Positions 42,835 to 51,705 of a stretch of DNA of 64,000 nucleotides are shown here, piece after piece; the stretch's first letter is position 1; each line of letters opens with the position of its first letter. The notes under the pieces are model-generated. The model was not told the origin of the DNA and made no database searches. It saw nothing but the letters and a program-made list of their open reading frames with translations. A program made the position numbers and the translations under genes. Source of the DNA: Sphingomonas sp. MA1305. GTDB taxonomy: Bacteria; Pseudomonadota; Alphaproteobacteria; Sphingomonadales; Sphingomonadaceae. Location of the stretch: the NCBI RefSeq assembly GCF_016107325.1, contig NZ_RCVT01000001.1, positions 620,001-684,000 on the forward strand, read 5' to 3'.

Positions 42835-44040
42835 CTACCGGCCCGGCGTTGCGCCGACGTCGGCAGCGAGCGCTGCGGCGATGCGCACAGCAAGCCGCTG
42901 CGCGACCGCATCCTTGGACAGGGGTTCCCAGGATTCGACCCCGTCGGCGGTGGCGAGATGCACGGTGTTGCTGTCGCCACCGAAGACGTCGCCCGACACG
43001 TCGTTGCCGACGATCCAGTCCGCTTCCTTGCGCAGCCGCTTGCCGGCGGTCCGCTCGATCACCTGCTCCGTCTCCGCCGCGAAGCCGACCACCAGCCGGG
43101 GGCGGCGCGGACTGCGTGCCAGCGTGGCCAGGATGTCGATGTTCTCGGTCAGCACCAGCGAGGGGGGCGCATCGCCTTTCTTGACCTTCTGCGGCGCCGG
43201 CTCGACCCGCCAGTCGGCCACGGCGGCGACCATCACCGCGGCGTCGGCGGGCAGCGCCCTCTCGACCGCCGCCGCCATCTCCGTGGCGCTGATCACGTCC
43301 ACGCGTGTCACGCCTACTGGGGTGGGAAGGGTCACGGGACCAGCGACCAGGGTCACCTTGGCGCCCAATGCCGCGAGGGCGCCGGCGATCGCAAAGCCCT
43401 GCCGGCCGGACGAGCGATTGGCGATATAGCGAACCGGATCGATCGCCTCATGCGTCGGTCCCGCCGTAACGAGAATATGGTGCCCGGCCAAAGGACGCTG
43501 GCGGTCTCGATCGAGCATACGGTCGATGGCATCGGCGATCGCTTCCGGTTCGGGCAGTCGGCCGGGGCCGTATTCGCCACAGGCCATGGGCCCCTCGTCC
43601 GGTTCCAGTACGGTGATCCCGTCGGCGCGTAGGCGGGCGACGTTGCGCACCGTCGCCGGGTGGGCCCACATCCGGACGTTCATCGCCGGCGTGACGAGCA
43701 CGGGCGTATCGGTCGCGAGCAAGACGGTCGTGGCGAGATCGTCGGCGATCCCTGCGGCCATCCGCGCCATCAGGTCGGCAGTAGCGGGCGCGACGACGAC
43801 CAGGTCCGCCTCGCGGCTGAGCTGGATGTGTCCCATCTCCGCCTCGTCCTTGAGATCCCACAGGCTGGTGTAGACTTTGTCCTCGCTGAGCGCGGCGAGC
43901 GTCATCGGGGTGACGAAATGGCTCGCCCCGTCGGTCATGACGCAGCGCACCCGATGGCCGCGCCGCCGGAGCAGGCGGATCAGCTCGCAGGCCTTGTAGG
44001 CGGCGATGCCGCCCCCGACGATCAGCAGGATGCGCGTCAT
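42835..44040 (-). CDS. coaBC: Bifunctional phosphopantothenoylcysteine decarboxylase / phosphopantothenate-cysteine ligase
   Basis: Two steps of coenzyme A synthesis. The 401-residue protein has an N-terminal flavin-dependent CoaC part (LLIVGGGIAAYKACELIR, HIQLSREADLVVVAPATADLM, PAMNVRMW, catalytic Cys in MACGEYGPGRL) and a C-terminal CoaB part (ITVTAGPTHEAIDPVRYI-like: ILVTAGPTHEAIDPVRYIAN, SSGRQGFAIA, VGFAAET, NDVSGDVFGGD). The start MTRILLIVGGG at 44040 overlaps the upstream membrane-protein stop by 4 bases. Confidence 0.95.
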   Translation of the reverse strand: MTRILLIVGGGIAAYKACELIRLLRRRGHRVRCVMTDGASHFVTPMTLAALSEDKVYTSLWDLKDEAEMGHIQLSREADLVVVAPATADLMARMAAGIADDLATTVLLATDTPVLVTPAMNVRMWAHPATVRNVARLRADGITVLEPDEGPMACGEYGPGRLPEPEAIADAIDRMLDRDRQRPLAGHHILVTAGPTHEAIDPVRYIANRSSGRQGFAIAGALAALGAKVTLVAGPVTLPTPVGVTRVDVISATEMAAAVERALPADAAVMVAAVADWRVEPAPQKVKKGDAPPSLVLTENIDILATLARSPRRPRLVVGFAAETEQVIERTAGKRLRKEADWIVGNDVSGDVFGGDSNTVHLATADGVESWEPLSKDAVAQRLAVRIAAALAADVGATPGR

Positions 44041-45161
44041 CGAACCACTCGCGTCACGGTGATGCGGCGCGTATCGAACGCGGCCGCCAGAAGATCGCGC
44101 CCGCCGTCGAGCGCAAAGGCGAGGCCGACCAGCGACAGCGGCGCGATCAGCATCGCCCAATAGAAGGTGTCCGGCCGCGCGAACAGGCCGAGCAGCATGG
44201 CATAGGCGAGCATCGTTGCCAGCACCCGCATCGCCAGAAGGTCACGCCACGCCGCCCAGCCGAACAGCGACAACCCGACCAGCGGCGCGGCCAGCCAGAG
44301 CGGGGCAAGATCGAGCGCGGTCAGCGCGACCAACGCCCGGATGAACAGGCCGATGCCGAGCCGATCCGACCAGCCCGGCGACGCCGGGTCGAGCGGCCGT
44401 ACGACCTGGGCGACGGCATGGGCATGGAGCACGAGCACAGCGGCCAGGATCGCGATCGCGACCAGCCATCCGGCGGTTTCGCGCCGGCGCCCTTCGACAA
44501 GGGCGCAGCCGGCCATGATCGCAAGGTACAATCCCGCCGTTTCGCGGATCAGGACGGCGGCGAGACCGAAGGCGACCGATGGTAGCCAGCGATCCGGACG
44601 CCACAATCCGAGCGACAGCGCGACGAACAGCCCTGCCCATATCTCGTGGAATGCCGCCAGATCCGGCTGGACGAAGACCATCAGCCCGCCTGCCAGCAGC
44701 GCCAGCGCGATCACTCGCGGCGGAGTACGGGCGAAGGCGGTGCGCAGCCGGAAGCCCCAGGCGGCGGCGACTGCTGCGCAGAGCAGATAGAGCAGTATCG
44801 GTGTGGCCAATGGCGGTAGCGCGGCCTGCACCCGCGCCAATGTCGGCAGCCGGACGGTGACGAACGGCCGCAGCGGATAGCCGCCGGCGCGCTGCGCATC
44901 CGCGGCGGCAAGGTAATAGTCGCGTCCGGCACGCACGTTGGCGACGATCGTCTCGTACAGCACGACGTCGGCACGGTCGTCGGCGCGATTCTCCGGTCGA
45001 CCGCTGGCGACGGGAGGCGCCGGGCTCGCATAGACGAGCAGCGTGGCGAGCACCAGCAGCAGCGCGAGCAGCGCCGCACCGATCCGGCCGCCACGTGGCT
45101 GGACCTCGGCGAAGCGCGACGGTCTCGCCAGCCAGATCGGGGTGAGGGCGCGCCGATGCAT
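44037..45161 (-). CDS. Polytopic membrane protein, possible GT-C-like fold
   Basis: A 374-residue protein with about nine to ten hydrophobic helices. After the first helix (AALLALLLVLATLLVYA) comes an extracytoplasmic segment with VVLYETIVANVRAGRDYY and GGYPLRPFVTVRLPTL, then alternating helices. The loop pattern recalls GT-C glycosyltransferases, but no Asp-rich catalytic motif is clear. It lies between ubiB and coaBC with tight spacing. Function unknown. Confidence 0.7.
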   Translation of the reverse strand: MHRRALTPIWLARPSRFAEVQPRGGRIGAALLALLLVLATLLVYASPAPPVASGRPENRADDRADVVLYETIVANVRAGRDYYLAAADAQRAGGYPLRPFVTVRLPTLARVQAALPPLATPILLYLLCAAVAAAWGFRLRTAFARTPPRVIALALLAGGLMVFVQPDLAAFHEIWAGLFVALSLGLWRPDRWLPSVAFGLAAVLIRETAGLYLAIMAGCALVEGRRRETAGWLVAIAILAAVLVLHAHAVAQVVRPLDPASPGWSDRLGIGLFIRALVALTALDLAPLWLAAPLVGLSLFGWAAWRDLLAMRVLATMLAYAMLLGLFARPDTFYWAMLIAPLSLVGLAFALDGGRDLLAAAFDTRRITVTRVVR

Positions 45162-45175
45162 CGCTCAGCGTGCGA

Positions 45176-46708
45176 TCAATGGATCAGCACCAGCGTCGCT
45201 GCGACGCTTGCCGCAGTGACCAGTGCCACCGCAAGATAGCGCCAGCCGCCGCCGATCCGCACCACCTCGATCTCCTTGAGCGGCGGGGCAGGGGGCTCGC
45301 CACCCGGGGCGGGATAGCGCGCTTCGATCCGCCGCAGCAGGTCGGGCAGCCGCGCCAGCGTGCGCACGTCTTCGATCAGTCGGTCCGCAATGGCCGCTTC
45401 CGGCCCCAGTTCGGTGCGAATCCATTCGCGCACGAACGGGGCGGCCGCTTCCCACAGATTGATGTCGGGATCGAGCCCGGTCGCCACCCCTTCGACCATC
45501 ACCATCGTCTTCTGGAGCAGCAGCAGATGCGGCTGCGTCACCATGTCGAAATCGCGGGTGATGGAGAACAGGCCGTCGAGCATCATGCCGATCGACATGT
45601 CCTTGACCGGCAGGCCGCGCATCGGTTCGCCGACGGCGCGCAGCGCGGTGGCGAATTCAGCGACATTATGGTGGCTGGGCACGTAGCCCGCTTCGAAATG
45701 GATCTCCGCGACGCGGCGGTAATTGCCGGTGATCAGCCCGTAGAGGATCTCCGCCAGCCAGACGCGGGCGCGCCGGTCGATCCGCCCCATGATGCCGAAA
45801 TCGATCGCCGCGATCCGGTTGCCGGGCAGGGCGAACAGATTGCCTTGATGCATGTCGGCGTGGAAGAATCCTTCCGCGATCGCCTGGCGCAGGAAGGCCT
45901 GGACCAGGGTATTGGCGAGCTTCGGCAGGTCATAGCCCGCGTCGATCAGCGCCTGGCGGTTCGACAGCTTGATCCCGTCGATCCACTCCATCGTCAACAC
46001 GCGCGTCGACGAACGCTGCCAGTCGATCGTCGGCACGACGAAATTGGGTTCGGCGGTCATCGCCTCGGCCAATTCGCTGGCCGAGGCGGCCTCGCGCTGG
46101 AAGTTGAGTTCGCGCAGCGTCCAGCGGCGAAAATTTTCCACCGTCAGCCTCGGGCGCAGCCGCTTCGCCTCGCCACCCAGCCCCTCGAGCTGCGCCGCTG
46201 CCCATTGATACGTGTCGATCGCGCGCGTGAAATCCGCCTCGACGCCGGGGCGCAGCACCTTTACCGCGACCCGCCGGCCGTCGGTCGTGACCGCACGATG
46301 GACCTGGGCGATGGAGGCGGCGCCGACCGGCACCTCCTCGATCTGGCTGAACACCGCGCTGGGCGGACGGCCGAGGCCGGTTTCCATCGCTGCGCAGATC
46401 GTCTCGAACGGCACCGGCGGCAATTGGTCCTGCAGCCGTAACAGATCGTGCGCCGCCGCTTCGCCGACCAGGTCGGGGCGGGTGGCCAGTGTCTGGCCCA
46501 GCTTGATCGCTGCCGGGCCGATCGCCTGAAAGGCGTCGGCATAACGCGGCGTCGCCGGCACGCGCGCGCCGAATCGCGCGATCCGTGCCAGGCGGCGGAC
46601 CGGGACGGGGGTATTGGGATCGCCCTCGATCCCCTTAAGCGCGCCATGACGCGCCAGTATGCGGCCCCATTTCAGGAGTCGCCAGACATGGACGGCGGGC
46701 GCGGTCAC
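45176..46708 (-). CDS. ubiB: UbiB family ubiquinone biosynthesis kinase-like protein
   Basis: An ADCK/UbiB-type atypical kinase needed for ubiquinone synthesis. The 510-residue protein has the KxGQ-type motif (AIKLGQTLATRPDLVG), the alanine-rich loop GAASIAQVHRA, VAVKVLRPG, the catalytic ADMHQGNLF and AIDFGIMGRI, and a C-terminal membrane helix (YLAVALVTAASVAATLVLI). GTG at 46708, 19 bases after the ubiE stop, is the most likely start; no clear ribosome site is seen. Confidence 0.92.
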   Translation of the reverse strand: MTAPAVHVWRLLKWGRILARHGALKGIEGDPNTPVPVRRLARIARFGARVPATPRYADAFQAIGPAAIKLGQTLATRPDLVGEAAAHDLLRLQDQLPPVPFETICAAMETGLGRPPSAVFSQIEEVPVGAASIAQVHRAVTTDGRRVAVKVLRPGVEADFTRAIDTYQWAAAQLEGLGGEAKRLRPRLTVENFRRWTLRELNFQREAASASELAEAMTAEPNFVVPTIDWQRSSTRVLTMEWIDGIKLSNRQALIDAGYDLPKLANTLVQAFLRQAIAEGFFHADMHQGNLFALPGNRIAAIDFGIMGRIDRRARVWLAEILYGLITGNYRRVAEIHFEAGYVPSHHNVAEFATALRAVGEPMRGLPVKDMSIGMMLDGLFSITRDFDMVTQPHLLLLQKTMVMVEGVATGLDPDINLWEAAAPFVREWIRTELGPEAAIADRLIEDVRTLARLPDLLRRIEARYPAPGGEPPAPPLKEIEVVRIGGGWRYLAVALVTAASVAATLVLIH

Positions 46709-46727
46709 TGCGTGTCGGCGCCGCGCA

Positions 46728-47459
46728 TCAGATCTTCCACCCCGAATGGATCGCGACCAGGCCGCCGAGCAGCGGCTCGACACGCGTCGCGGTGAAGCCC
46801 GCGTCGCGGATCATCCCCTCGAACGTCGGCATGTCGGGGAAGCGGCGGATTGATTCGATCAGATAGCGGTAGCTGTCCGCATCCTGCGCCAGCATCTGGC
46901 CGAGCTTCGGCACCAGCTTGTGCGAATAGCTGTCGTAGATTTCCTTGAACCCCGGCCATTGCGTGGTCGAGAATTCCAGGCAGAAGAACCGGCCGCCGCG
47001 GCGCAGCACACGATGCGCCTCCTTCAGCGCCGCCGGAATGTCGGTGACGTTCCGGATGCCGAAGGCGATCGTATAGGCGTCGAAGAAGCGGTCGGGGAAG
47101 GTCAGCACTTCGGCATTCGCCTCGGTCCAGACCAGTCCGTCGTAGCCGCGCTTGGCCGCTCGCTGCATGCCGACCTCCAGCATGGCAGGATTGATGTCGG
47201 CGACCGTCACCGTCGCGCCGCGATCGGCAATCCGGAACGCAATGTCGCCGGTGCCGCCCGCCATGTCGAGGACCTGCTCGCCCGGTCGCGGATTGAGCCG
47301 GCGCACGAACCGGTCCTTCCACAGACGGTGCATGCCGCCCGACATGGCGTCGTTCATCAGGTCGTAGCGGCTCGCCACGTTGGTGAACACGCCGCCGACG
47401 CGGGCGGTCTTTTCTTCCGGGGTGACGTCTTCGTAGCCGAAGGAGACGGTGTCGCTCAT
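46728..47459 (-). CDS. ubiE: Demethylmenaquinone/ubiquinone C-methyltransferase
   Basis: SAM-dependent C-methylation of the quinone ring. The 243-residue protein has the N-terminal TARVGGVFTNVASRYDLMND, SAM motif VLDMAGGTGDIAFRI and IAFGIRNVTDIPAALKEAHRVL, plus SYSHKLVPKLG. The start MSDTVSFGYEDV (47459) follows AGGGCG. It heads the leftward gene string and is divergent from mutM with 56 bases between. Confidence 0.96.
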   Translation of the reverse strand: MSDTVSFGYEDVTPEEKTARVGGVFTNVASRYDLMNDAMSGGMHRLWKDRFVRRLNPRPGEQVLDMAGGTGDIAFRIADRGATVTVADINPAMLEVGMQRAAKRGYDGLVWTEANAEVLTFPDRFFDAYTIAFGIRNVTDIPAALKEAHRVLRRGGRFFCLEFSTTQWPGFKEIYDSYSHKLVPKLGQMLAQDADSYRYLIESIRRFPDMPTFEGMIRDAGFTATRVEPLLGGLVAIHSGWKI

Positions 47460-47515
47460 CTGCAACGCCCTAGCCGCGCCTTGTGGCGGGGGCAAACGCA
47501 ACCTAGCTGATCGGC

Positions 47516-48331
47516 GTGCCAGAACTTCCCGAAGTCGAAACTACCGTCCGCGGCCTGACGCCCGTGCTGGCGGGACAGCGCCTGACCCGTGTTGAGCCGC
47601 GACGCGCCGACCTGCGCAAGGCGATCCCCGTCGATCTGCGCCAGCGGATGACCGGGGCCATTGTCACGGCGCTCGGTCGGCGCGCCAAATACGGGCTGAT
47701 CGACACCGATCGCGGCGACACGCTGATCTTCCATCTCGGCATGTCGGGACGCTGGCGAGTCGATCCGGCGGAACCGCTCGCGCACGATCATCTGGTCATC
47801 GAGACGGGGGAGGGGCGCAGCCTTGCGCTCAACGATCCGCGGCGATTCGGCTTTCTCGATCTGTGGCGCAGCGACGCGCTCGACGCCTATCCGCCTTTCG
47901 CGGCGATGGGGCCGGAACCGCTCGGGCCCGCCTTCACCGGCGCCTATCTGGCGGAGGCGCTCGCCGGTCGGGCGGCGCCGATCAAGGCGATGCTGCTCGA
48001 CCAGCGGATCGTCGCCGGCCTTGGCAACATCTATGTCTGCGAGGCGCTGCATCTCGCCCGAATCGCGCCGACGCGGCCCGCCGGCCAGATCAGCCAGGTG
48101 CGGCTGGACCGCCTTACCGAGGCGGTGCGCGACGTGCTGCTCGCCGCGATCGAGGCCGGCGGCTCGACGCTGCGCGACTATGTCCGGCCCGATGGCGAGC
48201 TCGGCTATTTCTCGAAGCAGTTCCTGGTCTACGGCCGCGAGGGCGAGGCGTGCCACTGCGGAGGCACCGTCAGGCGGCGGGTCGACTCCGGCCGATCGAC
48301 CTTCTACTGCCCGAAATGCCAGCCGCGCTGA
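47516..48331 (+). CDS. mutM: Formamidopyrimidine-DNA glycosylase
   Basis: Removes oxidised purines such as 8-oxoguanine. The 271-residue protein starts at a GTG; after Met removal the catalytic proline begins PELPEVETTVRG. Other landmarks are GRRAKYGLI with the active-site Lys, HLGMSGRW, LLDQRIVAGLGNIYV and the C-terminal zinc finger CHCGG...GRSTFYCPKC. It has the full family length. Confidence 0.97.
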   Translation: MPELPEVETTVRGLTPVLAGQRLTRVEPRRADLRKAIPVDLRQRMTGAIVTALGRRAKYGLIDTDRGDTLIFHLGMSGRWRVDPAEPLAHDHLVIETGEGRSLALNDPRRFGFLDLWRSDALDAYPPFAAMGPEPLGPAFTGAYLAEALAGRAAPIKAMLLDQRIVAGLGNIYVCEALHLARIAPTRPAGQISQVRLDRLTEAVRDVLLAAIEAGGSTLRDYVRPDGELGYFSKQFLVYGREGEACHCGGTVRRRVDSGRSTFYCPKCQPR

Positions 48332-48341
48332 GCCGCCGCGG

Positions 48342-48370
48342 TTGACCTTGTCGCCCACACTCGTTATGGG
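48342..48370 (+). promoter_or_regulatory. Sigma70 promoter of rpsT
   Basis: TTGACC (48342-48347) and TATGGG (48365-48370) are spaced by 17 bases, about 80 bases ahead of the rpsT ATG. Confidence 0.7.
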
Positions 48371-48446
48371 CGCCACCTTCGAGAGGGCGTAGGGTGATCC
48401 CGGCGCCCCTTTTTCATCGACCGGAACATACTGAGGACCGACCCGA

Positions 48447-48710
48447 ATGGCGAACACGCCGCAAGCCAAGAAGCGTATCCGTCGCAATGAGCGCCGCGCC
48501 GAAGTCAATGGTGCGCGCATCGGCCGCATCCGTACCTTCGTGAAGAAGGTCGAGGCTGCGCTGGCGTCGGGCGACAAGGCGGCGGCGACCACGGCACTCG
48601 CGGCTGTCCAGCCGGAGCTGGCGCGCGGCGTTGCCAAGGGCGTGCTCCACAAGAACACCGCCAGCCGCAAGTTCGCGCGGCTGACGAAGCGCCTTTCCGC
48701 GCTCGCCTGA
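48447..48710 (+). CDS. rpsT: 30S ribosomal protein S20
   Basis: An 87-residue basic helical protein: [36 protein letters not shown] and [19 protein letters not shown] match S20 end to end. Promoter and terminator are both visible, so it is an independent unit ahead of dnaA. Confidence 0.97.
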   Translation: MANTPQAKKRIRRNERRAEVNGARIGRIRTFVKKVEAALASGDKAAATTALAAVQPELARGVAKGVLHKNTASRKFARLTKRLSALA

Positions 48711-48737
48711 TCCACGTCGACAGCGTCGATGGCCAAG

Positions 48738-48767
48738 GCCCGCCGGGGTTTCCCCGGCGGGCTTTTT
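48738..48767 (+). terminator. Intrinsic terminator of rpsT
   Basis: GCCCGCCGGGG, TTT loop, CCCCGGCGGGC then TTTTT, 27 bases after the stop. Confidence 0.95.
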
Positions 48768-49156
48768 GCTGTGCCGTCTGCCGGATTTATTTGCGTCCGA
48801 AACGGGGTTCGCGGAACGAAATCGGAACCATCGGAGTCACCGCGATTCGTGCGTGCCAGTTCGGGCGCTGTCGAAGAAAAAGAAGCAATAACAACGGCTT
48901 GTAATTTTTCTCTACGCAATTCCGCGGCCCGTGGCGTGTCAATCCCGTTTATTTCACATTAGTGACCGGCGCAGGGCTTGATCGACTCAGCCCAGGCTTC
49001 ATAACTCGCCCCTACCGCGGCGGGATTCACCGTCGCCGGATACTGAACAGTTGGGGAATACCGGACGGCCCGGTGGGCCGTATGGGGGACGTGTCTGTCC
49101 TGATGATCGAGCCGCTGCGCGTGACATGCCGTTACGCGAGCAAGGGAGACGTGTGC
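48768..49156 (+). promoter_or_regulatory. Upstream region of dnaA
   Basis: About 390 bases between the rpsT terminator and the dnaA start. The part from 48880 to 48960 is distinctly AT-rich for this genome (AAAAAGAAGCAATAACAACG, GTAATTTTTC) and probably carries the dnaA promoter. No TTATCCACA-type DnaA box was found on either strand, so it does not look like a replication origin. No other gene is seen. Confidence 0.5.
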
Positions 49157-50596
49157 GTGGTCAAGGTGCAGGCAGTGGCGGAAACCGGGAGCGAGGCGCA
49201 ACACGCCTGGGCTCGCGTCCGCTCCAACCTGCGCGAATCGGCCGGCGCCCGTTTGTTCGAACAGTGGCTCAAGCCAATGGAACTGATCGAGGACGCGGAT
49301 GAGCCGGACACGATCCGCCTCGGCCTGCCCTCGGCCTTCATGGCCAATTGGGTCCGCAATCATTATGCCGACCGGCTGCTGCTCGAATTTCGTGCCCTGA
49401 TTCCCGCGGTCAGCAGCGTTGCGATCGAGACGCGCGCTGCCGGTGCTGCCCCGGTCAAGCTGGTCGCGGACGCGCCTGCGCCGAAGCCGGCGACCGTGCA
49501 GCCCGTGGCGGCACCGCAGCCCGCGCCGGCCCGGCCGGCGGTCGCCGCCGCTACACCGGGCAAGGCGACCGAACGGCCGCCGCTGGATCCGCGCTTCACC
49601 TTCGACCGGTTCGTCGTCGATACCGCCAATCGCGTCGCCTTCAATGCCGCAAAGGCGCTGGCCGAGCCGGGCCCGCCGCGGTTCAGCCCGTTGTTCCTCC
49701 ATTCGGGCACCGGGCAGGGCAAGACGCATCTGATGCATGCGATCGGCCATGCCTTCCTCGCGGCGCATCCCGATGCCACCGTGCTGTGCATGTCGGCCGA
49801 GCGCTTCATGTTCGACTTCGTCGCCGCCATGCGCGCCCGCGACACGTTCGCGTTCAAGCAGCGGCTGCGCAGCGCCGACCTGCTGCTGATCGACGATCTG
49901 CAGTTCATCGCCGGCAAGGATGCGACGCAGGAAGAATTCTTCCACACGGTCAACGAGATCATGAGCGCGGGCAAGCGCCTCGTCATCTCCGCGGATCGGT
50001 GCCCGCAGGCTCTCGACGGCGTCGAGGCGCGGATCGTCAGCCGCATGGCCGTGGGGCTGGTCGCCGACATCAAAGCGCCCGACCTGACGTTGCGCCGTGC
50101 TATACTGGACAGGAAACTCGCCGACCTGCCGGAAGCAGATGTCCCCGCCGAGGTGCTCGACCTGCTGGCCGCGCGCATCCACGCCAATATCCGCGAGCTG
50201 GAAGGGGCGCTCAACCGCGTCGTCGCCTATGCGCAGCTGACCGGCGACCGTATCGACCTCGACTTTGCGCTGGCGACGCTCGGCGACGTGCTGCGCGGGG
50301 CGCAGCGTCGCGTGACGATCGACGAGATCCAGAAGCTGGTCAGCCAGCATTTCGAGTTGAAGCCGCTCGATCTCGTGTCCGCCCGGCGCAGTCGTGCGGT
50401 CGCGCGCCCGCGCCAGATCGCCATGTATCTCGCCAAGCGGCTGACCACGCGTTCCCTGCCCGAGATCGGCCGCAAGTTCGGCGGACGCGATCACTCGACC
50501 GTGATCCACGCCGTGCGCAAGATCGAGGAATTGCGCGACCAAGACCGCGACATCGACGCCGCGGTGCGCACGCTGATGCGCGAACTCGAAGCCTAG
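49157..50596 (+). CDS. dnaA: Chromosomal replication initiator DnaA
   Basis: Initiator ATPase that opens oriC. Domain I (EAQHAWARVRSNLRE), a Pro/Ala linker (about residues 110-145), the AAA+ domain with Walker A GTGQGKTHLM, Walker B LLLIDDLQF and sensor region, and the DNA-binding domain with GRDHSTVIHAVRKI. GTG at 49157 gives 479 residues, usual for the family, with GGAG 8 bases upstream. The frame is open back to 48962, so longer starts (49085, 49106, 49151) cannot be excluded. Convergent with trpS. Confidence 0.94.
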   Translation: MVKVQAVAETGSEAQHAWARVRSNLRESAGARLFEQWLKPMELIEDADEPDTIRLGLPSAFMANWVRNHYADRLLLEFRALIPAVSSVAIETRAAGAAPVKLVADAPAPKPATVQPVAAPQPAPARPAVAAATPGKATERPPLDPRFTFDRFVVDTANRVAFNAAKALAEPGPPRFSPLFLHSGTGQGKTHLMHAIGHAFLAAHPDATVLCMSAERFMFDFVAAMRARDTFAFKQRLRSADLLLIDDLQFIAGKDATQEEFFHTVNEIMSAGKRLVISADRCPQALDGVEARIVSRMAVGLVADIKAPDLTLRRAILDRKLADLPEADVPAEVLDLLAARIHANIRELEGALNRVVAYAQLTGDRIDLDFALATLGDVLRGAQRRVTIDEIQKLVSQHFELKPLDLVSARRSRAVARPRQIAMYLAKRLTTRSLPEIGRKFGGRDHSTVIHAVRKIEELRDQDRDIDAAVRTLMRELEA

Positions 50597-50688
50597 ACCC
50601 GATCGTGGCTCGTCGGCGTGGCCGGCGGGCGCGGGATGCCGGGGCGCGGGTGGCAGGGGACGACCGAAGTCGCCCCCGCCGGCGCAAC

Positions 50689-51705
50689 TTAGCGCAGCAA
50701 TCCCATCGCCGCCTGCGCGTCGCGCAGCACCGGCGCCGCGAGCAAGCGAGCCTGTTCGGCGCCGCGCTCCAAGATCGCCTCGATCGCCGCCCGATCGTCG
50801 AGCAGCCGCACCATCTCGTCGCGGATCGGCCGGAGCTTGGCGACCGCCAGATCGGCCAGCGCCGGCTTGAACGCGCCGAAGCCTTTGCCCGCGAAGTCGT
50901 TCAGCACGTCCTGCGGCGTCCGATCCGCCAGCGCGGCGAAGATCGTCAGCAGATTGCGCGCCTCGGGGCGCTCGGCCAATTCGTCGACGCTGGCCGGCAG
51001 CAGATCGGGATCGGTCTTCGCCTTCTTGAACTTGTCGGCGATGACCTCGTCGCTGTCGATCAGCTTGACCACCGATTGTTCGGATGGGTTGGACTTGGAC
51101 ATCTTCGCCCCGGCATCGCGCAGGCTCATGATCCGCGGCGCCGCGGCGCTGACCAGCGGCTCGGGCAGGGTGAAGAGATCGGTCGCGTAATCGGTGTTGA
51201 ACTTGGTCGCGATATCGCGCGCCAGCTCGAGATGCTGCTTCTGATCCTCGCCGACGGGGACGTGGGTGGTGTTGTAGAGCAGCACGTCGGCGGCCATCAG
51301 GACGGGATAGTCGTAGAGGCCGACGCTGGCGCCCTCGCGGTTCTTGCCCGCCTTGTCCTTGAACTGCGTCATCCGGTTCAGCCAGCCGACGCGCGCGACG
51401 TTGTTGAGCAGCCAGCCGAGCTCGCTGTGCGCGGTCACTCGCGCCTGGTTGAACAGGATCGAGCGCGACGGATCGATGCCAGCGGCGACCAGCGTCGCGG
51501 TCATCTCGATGGTGTTGGCGGTCAGATCCGCCGGCGCAATCCATTCGGTCAGGCCGTGCAGATCGGCGATGAAGTAGAGCGTTTCGCCGCCTTCCGCCTG
51601 GATCGCGTCCTGCATGGCGACCCATTGCTTCACCGCGCCGAGATAGTTGCCGAGGTGGAGGTTACCGGTCGGCTTGATGCCGGATACGACGCGCTTGGTG
51701 GTCAT
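50689..51705 (-). CDS. trpS: Tryptophanyl-tRNA synthetase
   Basis: Charges tRNA-Trp. The 338-residue protein has SGIKPTGNLHLGNYLGA (HIGH type) and GAKMSKSNPSEQ (KMSKS), with YFIADLHGLTE and PVGEDQKQHLELARDI between them. ATG at 51705 overlaps the murJ stop (ATGA), so the two are translationally coupled. Confidence 0.97.
   Translation of the reverse strand: MTTKRVVSGIKPTGNLHLGNYLGAVKQWVAMQDAIQAEGGETLYFIADLHGLTEWIAPADLTANTIEMTATLVAAGIDPSRSILFNQARVTAHSELGWLLNNVARVGWLNRMTQFKDKAGKNREGASVGLYDYPVLMAADVLLYNTTHVPVGEDQKQHLELARDIATKFNTDYATDLFTLPEPLVSAAAPRIMSLRDAGAKMSKSNPSEQSVVKLIDSDEVIADKFKKAKTDPDLLPASVDELAERPEARNLLTIFAALADRTPQDVLNDFAGKGFGAFKPALADLAVAKLRPIRDEMVRLLDDRAAIEAILERGAEQARLLAAPVLRDAQAAMGLLR

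Noticed and set aside
48880..48960. Possible oriC next to dnaA
   Set aside because: AT-rich, but no DnaA boxes were found, and alphaproteobacterial origins are often far from dnaA.
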